From IMG/VR virus record IMGVR_UViG_3300000116_000230, positions 1-23,727 of that record: a stretch of 23,727 nt of DNA. The stretch is one strand, 5' to 3'. Source of the DNA: a virus. A program made the translations under genes and the position numbers. Numbering within the stretch: the first letter of the stretch is position 1; every line of letters begins with the position of its first letter. Below, one piece after another: positions 7,534 to 15,168 of the stretch. The notes below the pieces were generated by a model that was given only the letters and a program-made list of their open reading frames with translations, did no database searches and was not told the origin of the DNA.

Positions 7534-7757
7534 TATATCCTCTCCAACTTAGATTCTATTTCTTCTATTTTAGATTCAACTTCGTTAATTGCTCTAGGTA
7601 ATTCAATATCTATATGATGGGGTTTGGTAATATCAACCCAATCTAAATTATCATAAGTCATTTCTATATCAGTAAGTTGTTCGTGTAGTTCTTTGTAACT
7701 TACCAATCTATTATGTATTTCTTCTATTCTTTCTATTGCTCTATCTTTACTTGACAT
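7533..7757 (-). CDS. 74-aa coiled-coil protein
   Basis: Unrecognised. Helical segments at both ends (DRAIERIEEIHNRLVSYKEL and INEVESKIEEIESKLERI) have heptad-like hydrophobic spacing and high charge, so it is probably a short coiled coil or helical hairpin. It overlaps the start of rfcS by one base and follows two winged-helix-like genes. A structural or adaptor role near the clamp loader is a guess from position only. Confidence 0.6.
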   Translation of the reverse strand: MSSKDRAIERIEEIHNRLVSYKELHEQLTDIEMTYDNLDWVDITKPHHIDIELPRAINEVESKIEEIESKLERI

Positions 7758-7759
7758 TA

Positions 7760-8026
7760 TTATTCCTCCCTATTAGACCATACAGCCTGTCGGCAATTCT
7801 TACTACCTGTTGGGTTTCTATTAGTGAAACCAACCTTTTCAAAAGGCTTTCTTTTCATTATATTGACTAAAGTATTCATAGTCACATTTAGATGAATGTT
7901 CCTTGACTTTCTAGTAGAAGAGGTGGACTCGTATGCCACCAATCTATCATAGATTTCACCCGTCGTTAATTCTTTTTCTTTATCTAGTATTTTTATTATT
8001 ATTGCCTGTGTTCTCTTGTGTTTCAT
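7760..8026 (-). CDS. Small winged-helix-like protein (paralogue 1)
   Basis: The 88-aa protein carries TTGEIYDRLVAY, a basic turn, and MNTLVNIMKR-KPFEKVG, a pattern shared with three other small proteins in the window (80 aa just upstream, 90 aa at 21412, 80 aa at 22782). The layout helix - turn - recognition-like helix - beta wing suggests a small winged-helix DNA-binding domain. A GGAGGAATAAAAATG start is clear. Its start overlaps the end of the preceding paralogue, as expected for a tandem duplication. Likely a viral transcription regulator, by inference. Confidence 0.65.
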   Translation of the reverse strand: MKHKRTQAIIIKILDKEKELTTGEIYDRLVAYESTSSTRKSRNIHLNVTMNTLVNIMKRKPFEKVGFTNRNPTGSKNCRQAVWSNREE

Positions 8027-8222
8027 TTTTATTCCTCCAATACCCTGTATTGTTTTGTATTCCCGCTAATTCAGCGTGGTTCGCTAGAAGTCTTCCTAAT
8101 TCCGACATCGAAACTCCCCATTTCATTTCATCATTTAAGTGATTATAAATTTGGTCTGTAGACTTAGACCCACCTTTCAAGAAGGCTTTCATCTTTCTAA
8201 TTGCTACTACATTTGCCGCCAT
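7980..8222 (-). CDS. Small winged-helix-like protein (paralogue 2)
   Basis: The 80-aa protein has STDQIYNHLNDEMKWGVSMSELGRLLANHAELAGIQ, matching the paralogue pattern xxxIYxxL...sxxxLxxLL. A hydrophilic Asn-rich tail (ENTGNNNKNTR) follows. The ATG overlaps the stop of the RFC-large-like gene (TAATG). It overlaps the next paralogue by 47 nt in another frame, so both ends are constrained. Confidence 0.65.
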   Translation of the reverse strand: MAANVVAIRKMKAFLKGGSKSTDQIYNHLNDEMKWGVSMSELGRLLANHAELAGIQNNTGYWRNKNETQENTGNNNKNTR

Positions 8223-9067
8223 TAAAAATCACCTAAGTTCATTTGTTTAATCTTCTTGACTCTTGGCTTTGGTTTTCGTTTTTCACCTAATCCAATAAGT
8301 CTACAATCTCCATTGTTTAATTTTTTCTTTGCGTATTCTTTGAAGTCTTCATCTTCAATCAACTGTTTCAATAGTCTATGACCGCCCGACTTAATTCCCA
8401 ACCTTCTACAAATAGAAGGGACTTTTGAATAGGCTCTACGGTGGGGCATACTAGGTCTTCCAAACTTTCTACCTCCATGATTATAGGCCAACATTTCAAA
8501 AAAGTAGTCCTTGTTCCATCTCCGCTTAACAACACTATCAATAAAAACTAATTTATTAGGGTGTTGGTTTTCAGCCAACCAGTTAATAATTTGAGTGTCG
8601 GGTGGATTGTTATACTTTAGCAGTAGTAATATCTTCTCTCTGTTCATTTCTTTTAGGTAATCATCCACTAAAGAAAACATATCTCGTTCAAATGAATATG
8701 GTGTTTCACTTCTTGGTGCTAAATCTTTAATTGAATCTCTCAAGTGTGAAACACTACCTGCTCTCTTAAATTTAATCATGTTTTTTATTTCACTAGGAAC
8801 AGACTTTTGATTGATACTCGTCATTACAATCTTACCTCTGTATTTTCTAAGAACATCTAGTATGACATCTTTCTTAGGTTTGTAATGTAAGTCCTCTATT
8901 ATTATTCCGTTGTCTATCGGTAATGATGACGGGTCTTTAATATCCATGACATTAGCATAGCAAACAATAGCATTAGGAATAATTTCTAATGCCTTTGTTG
9001 TTTTACCTGTGCCATGTTTGCCGGTAATTATTATGGCTCGTTCTTTTTTAATCGTTGTCAATCCCAT
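8222..9067 (-). CDS. rfcL: RFC large-subunit-like clamp loader with C-terminal PIP box
   Basis: The 281-aa protein begins with a P-loop ITGKHGTGKTT (Walker A about residues 15-23) and a degenerate Walker B IIIEDLH. A sensor-like VMTSIN follows, then a helical C-terminal part. The tail is lysine-rich and ends KQMNLGDF, which fits the PCNA-interaction box Q-x-x-L-x-x-F at the very C-terminus, exactly where archaeal RFC large subunits carry theirs. It is far shorter than cellular RFC large subunits (about 480 aa). Position three genes upstream of rfcS supports a clamp-loader partner. An alternative is an unrelated AAA+ ATPase that binds PCNA. Confidence 0.6.
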   Translation of the reverse strand: MGLTTIKKERAIIITGKHGTGKTTKALEIIPNAIVCYANVMDIKDPSSLPIDNGIIIEDLHYKPKKDVILDVLRKYRGKIVMTSINQKSVPSEIKNMIKFKRAGSVSHLRDSIKDLAPRSETPYSFERDMFSLVDDYLKEMNREKILLLLKYNNPPDTQIINWLAENQHPNKLVFIDSVVKRRWNKDYFFEMLAYNHGGRKFGRPSMPHRRAYSKVPSICRRLGIKSGGHRLLKQLIEDEDFKEYAKKKLNNGDCRLIGLGEKRKPKPRVKKIKQMNLGDF

Positions 9068-9464
9068 TTAAAATTCCTCTTATTTTCATTATTGATTCTA
9101 AACCTTCTAGAGTAAGGTGTTCTTTATTTACAAGTCTTAGTATAATTCCTTTATAGGCACTAAGACTACTATTTGCGTCGGAGTATGAATCGGGTATCAT
9201 TTGAATAACTTTATTTGTATTCTTGATACCCGATATTCTCATAATCGGTTTCGGTCTTGTTTTACTCTCCTGTTGTTTAACAAGAGATTTTACTTGATGT
9301 TGATACAGGCTTCGTTGTATGTCTAGTAGAAACTTTTCATCACCTCTAATACATATCGAAGGTAATACTGAATATCCTATTTTAGATTCATCACTTCTAG
9401 AAAACCGTATTTCAAATACGGCTTTTGAAATAAAAACCCCAATCAAGACATCTTTAGGAAACAT
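9048..9464 (-). CDS. LAGLIDADG-fold protein with lost catalytic motif
   Basis: The 138-aa protein shows the body of a single-motif LAGLIDADG domain: VFEIRFSRSDESKIGYSVLP with ICIRGDEKFLLDIQRSL, then PIMRISGIKNTNKVIQMIP, and a terminal KEHLTLEGLESIMKIRGILN, which is typical of archaeal LAGLIDADG endonucleases. The motif position reads LIGVFISKAVFEI, with Ile/Ser/Lys where the catalytic acid should be, so cleavage is unlikely. Most likely a domesticated DNA-binding protein, by inference. The ATG at 9464 is preferred over the upstream TTGs. It is not inside another gene but is embedded in the replication operon with 17-20 nt overlaps on both sides. Confidence 0.6.
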   Translation of the reverse strand: MFPKDVLIGVFISKAVFEIRFSRSDESKIGYSVLPSICIRGDEKFLLDIQRSLYQHQVKSLVKQQESKTRPKPIMRISGIKNTNKVIQMIPDSYSDANSSLSAYKGIILRLVNKEHLTLEGLESIMKIRGILNGIDND

Positions 9465-9771
9465 CAACAACCATTCCTATGTAAGCGTGGTCTATACTGA
9501 AAAGAGTAAGCCCCATCATTATGTTTCTGTAGATGTTGTTTTCTTGTTCGGATTGATTACCTGCTAGAACTATTTTTAAAAAGACATCATCCCTAATGCC
9601 AGTTTCTACATACACTTCTTGTAAAGTATTGACTCCTTTCTTAGCCAACATCAATCCATTGACATATTTCATTTGCCAAATATCTTCATCATCTACTCCA
9701 TCAAACAATTGAAACATGAGTGTTGTAGCGGCCCCAAACCGTTCTATGTATTTGTTGGCCGTTCCTCTCAT
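9454..9771 (-). CDS. 105-aa hypothetical protein
   Basis: Not recognised. The predicted protein is largely helical (ANKYIERFGAATTLMFQLFD; NNIYRNIMMGLTLFSIDHAY) with moderately hydrophobic helices but no clear transmembrane segment or metal motif. The ATG at 9771 follows a GGGTGA ribosome site that overlaps the ligase stop; a GTG at 9780 is the alternative start. It is translationally coupled between DNA ligase and the LAGLIDADG-like gene. Confidence 0.6.
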   Translation of the reverse strand: MRGTANKYIERFGAATTLMFQLFDGVDDEDIWQMKYVNGLMLAKKGVNTLQEVYVETGIRDDVFLKIVLAGNQSEQENNIYRNIMMGLTLFSIDHAYIGMVVDVS

Positions 9772-9776
9772 ATCTT

Positions 9777-11339
9777 TCACCCGAATATTAGTTTCTCTAC
9801 TGTCTCTAAAGTATCAATATCTTGAACATACTTGTCATCTCTTAGTCTAGTCTTTCTAGGAAACCTAAGACCTAAAGACCCATCTTTGTTTTGAGATACT
9901 AAATCGGCATTAACGGTAATTACTTTTCTAGGTAGAAAACGATACATATTATTTTCATGTCCGTCTACTATTTTCCGTAGTGTAGAAGTCAAAGAAACTA
10001 ATTCAGCATCACTAAAACCATTACCAACTCTACCTAGAGATACAAAACCATCACCATCTTTTACTGCAATATCGAAACTGCTGAATACAGAAGACTTAGA
10101 ATTTTCTCCATAACTAGCACCGAGAATAACTACATCCAATTCAATTCTAGGAGGTTTATATTTAGCCCATCCTGTTGAACGCTTTGCCGGTTCATATTTG
10201 ATATTAGCATCCTTGACAATAATACCTTCAAAACCATCACTTATTGCTTGGTTGTAAAACGCTATAGTGTTGCCACCTTCGGTCATTCTATGTGCTTGGT
10301 CGGGTAACTCTTTGAAAACTTCAAGTCTTTCTTTGTATGGCAAATCCATAATTACTTTGTTGTCAAACTTTAGACAATCGAATATTACCCATTTAACCGC
10401 AACCTTTCTTACTGCTTCTTCTTTATTCTTTGAGTGAACTCTTGTAGCCATTAACTTATGTGGTGCGGGAGAGCCGTCACTATTGATGGGGTAGATTTCA
10501 CCGTCAAGTATGCAATTGAATCCTGTTGGATAGCCGTTCTCTCTGTTGTAGCCTGTAACTTGTTTAACAACATCGGGGAATTGACTTGTTACTACTTTCC
10601 CACTTCTGTTAAAAATAATTACAGAAGGGCCGACAATAGTATAGTTTAAGTGAATTTGATACCTGTTTCCGTCATATTTGTAGTCCACTATTCTTTCATC
10701 GGGCCACTTATCCATAGGCACTTCTTTAGCCAACATGGGTTTTACAAAGTTACCATGTGTTAAATTGAGTGGTGGTTTTTCTCCCTTCTCATAGAATGTG
10801 AGAACAACTTCAATACTGTTCATTGACATGTCTTTCTTTACTTCACTTACGGTTTTGTTGTAGTGGCTAGCAATAGACTTAGTAACTTGTCCTAAACCTA
10901 TTCCGTTGTTTGGGTTTCTTAACCAATAACGGACAAACCACTTTCGTTCAAGAGAAGAAAGAGAGAGTAGTATATCTTTTATTACAAGGAAAGAGTCGGA
11001 GTGACCCATACAATCATACTCAAGTAAAGTTACTATTTGTTTTAGAGTGTAGTCTTGTTCTTTTTCTTTGTCGCTTTCTAAGTATTGGGTCGCTGTTCCT
11101 ATGTCTTCAAAAGTAGAATACAAGCCCTCTAATTCTTCATCGAATATATCGAATGCTTTAGCAATCCATTTTTTACCCTTAACCATTCCAATATTATTAT
11201 TGCGTAATTCTAAGGTCAGTATTTTACTTAGTAGTATGGGGTCAAAATTATCCCATGCTCTATCAATCACTGCTATTTGTCCGGTCGGGGTCAAGTCTTG
11301 TATTGTTTCCATTAGTCGTGCTAGTCTGCTTATTGTCAT
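9777..11339 (-). CDS. lig: ATP-dependent DNA ligase
   Basis: Nucleotidyltransferase ligase of 520 aa that seals nicks between Okazaki fragments. Motif I KYDGNR places the adenylated lysine at residue 221. Motif III-like CILDGEIYPI, motif IIIa VKWVIFDCL, motif IV FEGIIVKDAN and motif V STGWAKYKP follow in order, then an OB-fold C-terminus with LGLRFPRKTRLRDDK (motif VI region). The N-terminal 200 residues are helical, matching the DNA-binding domain of archaeal/eukaryotic ligase I. A GAGGT ribosome site precedes the ATG. The length (usual archaeal about 550-600 aa) is slightly reduced. Confidence 0.95.
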   Translation of the reverse strand: MTISRLARLMETIQDLTPTGQIAVIDRAWDNFDPILLSKILTLELRNNNIGMVKGKKWIAKAFDIFDEELEGLYSTFEDIGTATQYLESDKEKEQDYTLKQIVTLLEYDCMGHSDSFLVIKDILLSLSSLERKWFVRYWLRNPNNGIGLGQVTKSIASHYNKTVSEVKKDMSMNSIEVVLTFYEKGEKPPLNLTHGNFVKPMLAKEVPMDKWPDERIVDYKYDGNRYQIHLNYTIVGPSVIIFNRSGKVVTSQFPDVVKQVTGYNRENGYPTGFNCILDGEIYPINSDGSPAPHKLMATRVHSKNKEEAVRKVAVKWVIFDCLKFDNKVIMDLPYKERLEVFKELPDQAHRMTEGGNTIAFYNQAISDGFEGIIVKDANIKYEPAKRSTGWAKYKPPRIELDVVILGASYGENSKSSVFSSFDIAVKDGDGFVSLGRVGNGFSDAELVSLTSTLRKIVDGHENNMYRFLPRKVITVNADLVSQNKDGSLGLRFPRKTRLRDDKYVQDIDTLETVEKLIFG

Positions 11340-11472
11340 CTTTAATTACCTCATTGTATATTTTTTTATTTACCATAACCACTAAATCTTTAAGTGGTTG
11401 AGAATACTTACTTTTCATCATAGAAAGTTTCCATAAATACTTAGAAAGTTCATCCCATTCATTCTTCTTCAT
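11263..11472 (-). CDS. 69-aa basic hypothetical protein overlapping ligase start
   Basis: The ORF begins MKKNEWDELSKYLWKLSMMK with a strong GGAGG 8 nt upstream. It fills the only gap between the 116-aa gene and ligase, then overlaps the ligase start by 77 nt in another frame. The tail (TSTTNGNNTRLDPDRTNSSD) is low-complexity and hydrophilic. It is probably real because of the ribosome site and the gap it fills, but the long overlap makes the C-terminus less certain. Function unknown. Confidence 0.5.
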   Translation of the reverse strand: MKKNEWDELSKYLWKLSMMKSKYSQPLKDLVVMVNKKIYNEVIKDDNKQTSTTNGNNTRLDPDRTNSSD

Positions 11473-11809
11473 CAATCATTCCTCCTTCAATTTCATGTCG
11501 GACTCTAGGAATGTTGGCAATCATGCTGTTCAAGGTTTCTACTAAGTCACCTCTACCAACATGATGTGCCGCTAATTGTAGATATGTCAGCGTTCCTATT
11601 GTAATAGGCATAGCCACTTCATTCATATCTCCACCCATAACCATACTCCAATGAGTAATAAAAGAACCCCTCACTACATCATTTGTATTTTGAATAGTCG
11701 GCCATATCTCCTTGAAGGCTTCTCTATGGACTTCGGGTATTTTCTTTTCTGTTGTTATGCACCAATTAGCAAAGTGCTTTGGGCTTAGTTTCTTTTTAAA
11801 TTGCTTCAT
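11459..11809 (-). CDS. 116-aa hypothetical helical protein
   Basis: Not recognised. It contains KKLSPKHFANWCITTEKKIPEV, a central SFITHWSMVMGGDMNEVAMPITIGTLTYLQL and an acidic end EGGMIDEEE. The ATG at 11809 is chosen for its TTAGGTGAATAAAATG context; the ribosome site is inside the last codons of the PC4-like gene, so the two are translationally coupled. Mostly alpha-helical and soluble by eye. Confidence 0.6.
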   Translation of the reverse strand: MKQFKKKLSPKHFANWCITTEKKIPEVHREAFKEIWPTIQNTNDVVRGSFITHWSMVMGGDMNEVAMPITIGTLTYLQLAAHHVGRGDLVETLNSMIANIPRVRHEIEGGMIDEEE

Positions 11810-11810
11810 T

Positions 11811-12014
11811 TTATTCACCTAATATTTCCTCAAGAACATTCAAGAGAATCTTTGCTTCTTTTTTATTTAGACGAATACCTTTCCTAGTGGGTTTATCATC
11901 TTTATACCAACGGATGTCTACTACTTCTATTGAATAGTATTCCCCCGAATGAATCTTGACCGCATCTATTTCATTACGGACAATTTGATTATTGAATTTT
12001 AAACCTTCACTCAA
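11811..12014 (-). CDS. PC4-like ssDNA-binding protein
   Basis: The 67-aa protein matches the core of the PC4/p15 transcription-coactivator domain: strand IVRNEIDAVKIHSGEYYSIEVVDIRWY, then KDDKPTRKGIRLNKKEA and a terminal helix AKILLNVLEEIL. In this family the W-Y-x-D-D-x-x-P-T-R-K-G-I-x-L turn is conserved, and the beta sheet binds single-stranded DNA while the helix dimerises. It starts at TTG because no in-frame ATG precedes the conserved core. It may act in viral transcription or as a small SSB; the domain call is by pattern. Confidence 0.65.
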   Translation of the reverse strand: MSEGLKFNNQIVRNEIDAVKIHSGEYYSIEVVDIRWYKDDKPTRKGIRLNKKEAKILLNVLEEILGE

Positions 12015-12405
12015 TGAAGTTCCCCTCCTTGAATTTACTTAAGTCTCTTCTATTCATAAAATATCTAGGTATTTCTAATTGGGTTAAGCAATTAACTACC
12101 CAACAAGCCCCACCTAAACTTGATATTTGAACAACTTCATATTGAGAAGCATTTACTTCAATTACTTCTTTAGTATTTATTTCGGGAACAAGACCATACA
12201 TCCTAGTCATTTCGGATGCAACATCGGCCAAGTTATCCATTACATATTTTATGATGTGCGCTCTTTGAATAGGTATTTTAGGTGCTACCTTTATTTTTAA
12301 TTTTCCTGTCATTTCGCACACTCTACATTTATTGCCATCACATATAGGACATACAATCTCTGCCGCATAAGGGGCAGGTAGTGTTACTGTGACGGCTCTT
12401 TTCAT
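12007..12405 (-). CDS. CxxC-rich protein downstream of groEL
   Basis: The 132-aa protein has two close cysteine pairs near residues 19-30 (CPICDGNKCRVCEMTG), reminiscent of one DnaJ-type zinc knuckle or a short rubredoxin-like site. A segment with IDC-like beta pattern (EVVQISSLGGACWVVNC) and a basic C-terminus follow. It is coupled to groEL by a 2-nt gap and overlaps the PC4-like gene by 8 nt. A cochaperone or zinc-binding DNA protein are both possible; nothing beyond the zinc site is certain. Confidence 0.6.
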   Translation of the reverse strand: MKRAVTVTLPAPYAAEIVCPICDGNKCRVCEMTGKLKIKVAPKIPIQRAHIIKYVMDNLADVASEMTRMYGLVPEINTKEVIEVNASQYEVVQISSLGGACWVVNCLTQLEIPRYFMNRRDLSKFKEGNFIE

Positions 12406-12407
12406 AA

Positions 12408-13919
12408 TTATTCCTCAATGAGAACTGCCACTTCTGTAGTTAAAAACATTAGCGCAATAGAGAAGGCCGCACTTAGACTACTCTTTGTTACATTTGTTGG
12501 GTCAATGATTCCCGCATCAAGTAAATTTTCTTTTTTACCATTCTGTGCATTGAAACCAATATCTTGTTGTATTTCATGTATCATATCTCCAAAGACTTCA
12601 TCCACATCAGCACTGCTATTTTCTAGTAGTGTCTTTAGTGGTGCAAACATAGATTGAGTTGTTGCACTCGCTAGACCTAAACCAATTGAGGCTTTGATAA
12701 GAGACAAGCCCCCACCAACAATATATCCTCCATCAAGTGCGGCTTTAGTTGCATTTAGAGCGTCGTCAAGTCTTTCTTTAGTTTCTCGCATTTCAACTGC
12801 TGAACCTGCACCAACTTTAATCACTGCAACTCCGCCTTTCAATTTACTGATTCGATTAGAGATACTTTCTTTCACCCAATCATTAGAACCTAATTCGTAT
12901 AATGTTCTTAGAGTTTCTATTCTCTCTTCTACATTACCTCCTTCTCCACCAACAATAGTTGTCTTTAGTTGGTCTATTACCACTCGGTCACATGAACCAA
13001 AGGATTCTTCATTGACAATTCTCAAGTCGTCATCAGCCTCATCGGAATAGACTCGGCCACCAATTACTGCTGTAATGTCTTTCAGTTCATCTAATTGACT
13101 ATCACCGTAATTAGGTGCTTGAATTACTCCGATGTTTAATCTCCCTTGAATTACATTGGCTAGAACATTTTGTAGTGCTAGGTTTTGTAAGTCTCTACAA
13201 ATTAAGAATAGAGGTCTACCCTCCTTAGCCGCATATTCACAAGCAGGTAGAATGTCTTGAAACTTTCTTATTACCTTGTTTGTTACAAATACCAAAGGTT
13301 TCTCTAGCAAACAATCTCCGTTGTCTTGGTTGGCAAAAAGATGTGTTAAGAATCCTTTATCTAATTCTAGACCTTCTCTAATTTCATATTCTGTATGAAG
13401 ACCATGACTTTCTTCAACACTAATTACTCCATTACGGCCAACCGCTTCAAAGACCTCGGCAATAATTTTACCAAGCGTCTCATCATTGTTTGATGCAATA
13501 GTGGCAATTTTACCAATGTCTTCATCTTCTACAGGTTTGGAGTATCTGTCTAAGTTTCTAAGAATAGTGTCTCTATCGTTTTGTAGTATTTGTCTAGTTG
13601 TTGTTATGTTTTGTAGTGCTTCTTCGGACATGGTGTTACAAAGAGCCTGTGCTAAAACACATGCTGTAGTTGTTCCATCACCTGCTTTAGACTGTGCTTT
13701 ACTCGCTAAGTTTTGAACAAGTTGAACACCCATTTGAACATAAGGGTCTGTGCTAGACACATACTTAGAGATAGTAACTCCGTCGTTGATAACTACAGGT
13801 GGATTACCTTGAAGTATCGCTGTTCTAGCCTGTGGCCCTAGAGTTGGCTTAACTGTATTAGCCACTAGATTGATACCTTCAAGGATTTTCTTTCGTGCTT
13901 CTTCACCATGTAGAATCAA
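12408..13919 (-). CDS. groL: Group I chaperonin GroEL
   Basis: The 503-aa protein is of bacterial GroEL type, not thermosome. It has VKPTLGPQARTAIL, INDGVTI (Asp46), the ATP-site GDGTTT at 80-85, GRNGVISVEES, LDKGFLTHLF in the apical substrate-binding region, KLKGGVAVIKVGAGSAVEMRETKERLDDALNATKA with the hydrolysis Asp, and GIIDPTNVTKSSLSAA near the end. It is about 45 aa shorter than cellular GroEL and lacks the GGM tail. It follows groES with a 4-nt overlap, the standard groESL order. Presumably folds virion or replication proteins in an archaeal host. Confidence 0.95.
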   Translation of the reverse strand: MILHGEEARKKILEGINLVANTVKPTLGPQARTAILQGNPPVVINDGVTISKYVSSTDPYVQMGVQLVQNLASKAQSKAGDGTTTACVLAQALCNTMSEEALQNITTTRQILQNDRDTILRNLDRYSKPVEDEDIGKIATIASNNDETLGKIIAEVFEAVGRNGVISVEESHGLHTEYEIREGLELDKGFLTHLFANQDNGDCLLEKPLVFVTNKVIRKFQDILPACEYAAKEGRPLFLICRDLQNLALQNVLANVIQGRLNIGVIQAPNYGDSQLDELKDITAVIGGRVYSDEADDDLRIVNEESFGSCDRVVIDQLKTTIVGGEGGNVEERIETLRTLYELGSNDWVKESISNRISKLKGGVAVIKVGAGSAVEMRETKERLDDALNATKAALDGGYIVGGGLSLIKASIGLGLASATTQSMFAPLKTLLENSSADVDEVFGDMIHEIQQDIGFNAQNGKKENLLDAGIIDPTNVTKSSLSAAFSIALMFLTTEVAVLIEE

Positions 13920-14179
13920 GGAACCACCCCATACACTCTAGAATAATCTACAAAAGTATATTCTTCATAAGTAAAGTGTTTGTCTTCGGCATTGAATACA
14001 ACCTTCTTTCCTATCAAAGTTTTATCAACAGAACAATCATGCACTACTCCAATATTATCTCCAATAGAAATAATACCGGATGCACTTGTTGTCTTATCTT
14101 TCTTAATTACTACCCATGTTCCGACTGACTTCATGTTTTTATCATCGGAGTTATGAGTATTTAAACCATCTACTTTCAT
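13916..14179 (-). CDS. groS: GroES-like cochaperonin
   Basis: The 87-aa protein has the Cpn10 outline: VGTWVVIKKDKTTSASGIISIGDNIGVVHDCS, then LIGKKVVFNAEDKHFTYEEYTFVDYSRVYGVV, which follows GroES strands around the mobile loop and the terminal I/V strand. The mobile loop (TTSASGIIS) is short. An N-terminal extension of about 18 residues is not seen in usual GroES. Immediate coupling to groEL supports the call strongly despite low similarity. Confidence 0.8.
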   Translation of the reverse strand: MKVDGLNTHNSDDKNMKSVGTWVVIKKDKTTSASGIISIGDNIGVVHDCSVDKTLIGKKVVFNAEDKHFTYEEYTFVDYSRVYGVVP

Positions 14180-14619
14180 TCTTCTTCACCAACCATGCCT
14201 TTCATTACTTTAGAGCCTTCTTTCAACAATATCTCTTTATTTTGTTTCATCATTTTCAACCACTGTAGTTCTGCTTCCTTTGTATAGTGAGGGTTTTGAT
14301 AAACAATAACACTATCCCAATCAATATCCTCGGAGGGTATCGCTTCACTTGAAACAAATGACGCACCTTCTTCTTCAACACCAAGTATTTTTGTCAAGAA
14401 AGGTGAGTGGTCTGTTCCTATATCCATTCTTTTATCACCATTAGGTCTATCAAATGGTAGTGTGATAATCTCTTTACTATACATTCTTGAAAAACAAACC
14501 CATCTAGCCGATGTTTCTTCATGGGTAGAACAATACACTTCGCCAAACTTTGCTTGTATTCCGTCTTTCATTATTGATGGCAGGTTTTCTTTAGGTGTAG
14601 CGTGATAATATCTAGGCAT
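14176..14619 (-). CDS. ADP-ribosyltransferase-like protein
   Basis: The 147-aa protein opens PRYYHATPKENLPSIMKDGIQAKFGEVYCSTHEETSA, the arrangement found at the start of small ART-fold enzymes (KptA/Tpt1-like and phage ARTs): an NAD-binding His in YHAT, a helix ending in DGI, then a strand with CST. A later EAIPSEDIDWDSVIVYQ fits the end of the fold, with a candidate catalytic Glu. It could modify host proteins or nucleic acids, or act as an RNA 2'-phosphotransferase. Which one cannot be told. It lies between the JAMM protease and groES with overlaps. Confidence 0.5.
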   Translation of the reverse strand: MPRYYHATPKENLPSIMKDGIQAKFGEVYCSTHEETSARWVCFSRMYSKEIITLPFDRPNGDKRMDIGTDHSPFLTKILGVEEEGASFVSSEAIPSEDIDWDSVIVYQNPHYTKEAELQWLKMMKQNKEILLKEGSKVMKGMVGEEE

Positions 14620-15168
14620 TTATTCTTCCTCCCCTGCTTTCATCTGTATTCTATAATTACCATCCTTTTGCTTAATCTCTAATTGCTTAGGTTTAGTATT
14701 CTCCCAAAAACCGTAGTGGTCGTCACCGCCAATAACATAAGCGGTTTTCATTACAGGTTCCCAAATAGCAACAGTAGTCCAATCAGTGCCACTAAAGTAT
14801 GCTGAACCAAATGGATGAGTATGAAACCAACACTTGATAGGTAATTTCATCTTCTTTGGTTCTACTTTGAAACTTACATATCCCGATGAACCGGATGAAA
14901 TGTGCGCTCTGTTATTAGCATCAATTACTACTTGAACTTCAAGGCATGGTAACATTTCAGTAGAGGCTTTCCATATTGCATCTTGTAGTGCTTTAGTGTG
15001 TATTGCGTCGTCTCCCCATTCTTGATGTAGATTAACCCAAACTCCCTGTAAGAAAGGAATTATTTCACTTCTAGCACTAGCAATTGTTTCTTGGTATTCC
15101 CAATACTCTTCTGCTTCTCTAATACCTTTTTCTTCTTCTCTAGCAAACCATTCTCCGCTTTTACCCAT
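14620..15168 (-). CDS. JAMM/MPN-domain metalloprotease
   Basis: The 182-aa protein has the zinc-site motif H-x-H-x10-D: HTHP with His116 and His118, Ser126 and Asp129 (FSGTDW). A candidate catalytic Glu sits upstream in CLEVQVVID. Such JAB/JAMM proteins cleave ubiquitin-like tags (archaeal desampylases) or process Ubl precursors, and also occur in phage tail proteins. With an E1-like enzyme about 1 kb upstream and a Ubl ending GG plus two residues in the same array, Ubl processing or removal is the favoured role by inference. The ATG abuts the previous stop (TAAATG). Confidence 0.8.
   Translation of the reverse strand: MGKSGEWFAREEEKGIREAEEYWEYQETIASARSEIIPFLQGVWVNLHQEWGDDAIHTKALQDAIWKASTEMLPCLEVQVVIDANNRAHISSGSSGYVSFKVEPKKMKLPIKCWFHTHPFGSAYFSGTDWTTVAIWEPVMKTAYVIGGDDHYGFWENTKPKQLEIKQKDGNYRIQMKAGEEE

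Noticed and set aside
9319-9567. Plus-strand frame opposite the LAGLIDADG-like gene
   Set aside because: No ribosome site, no family pattern, and it crosses two supported minus-strand genes.
12418-13050. Plus-strand open frames opposite groEL
   Set aside because: They are antisense shadows of a strongly conserved gene, lack ribosome sites and show no motif.
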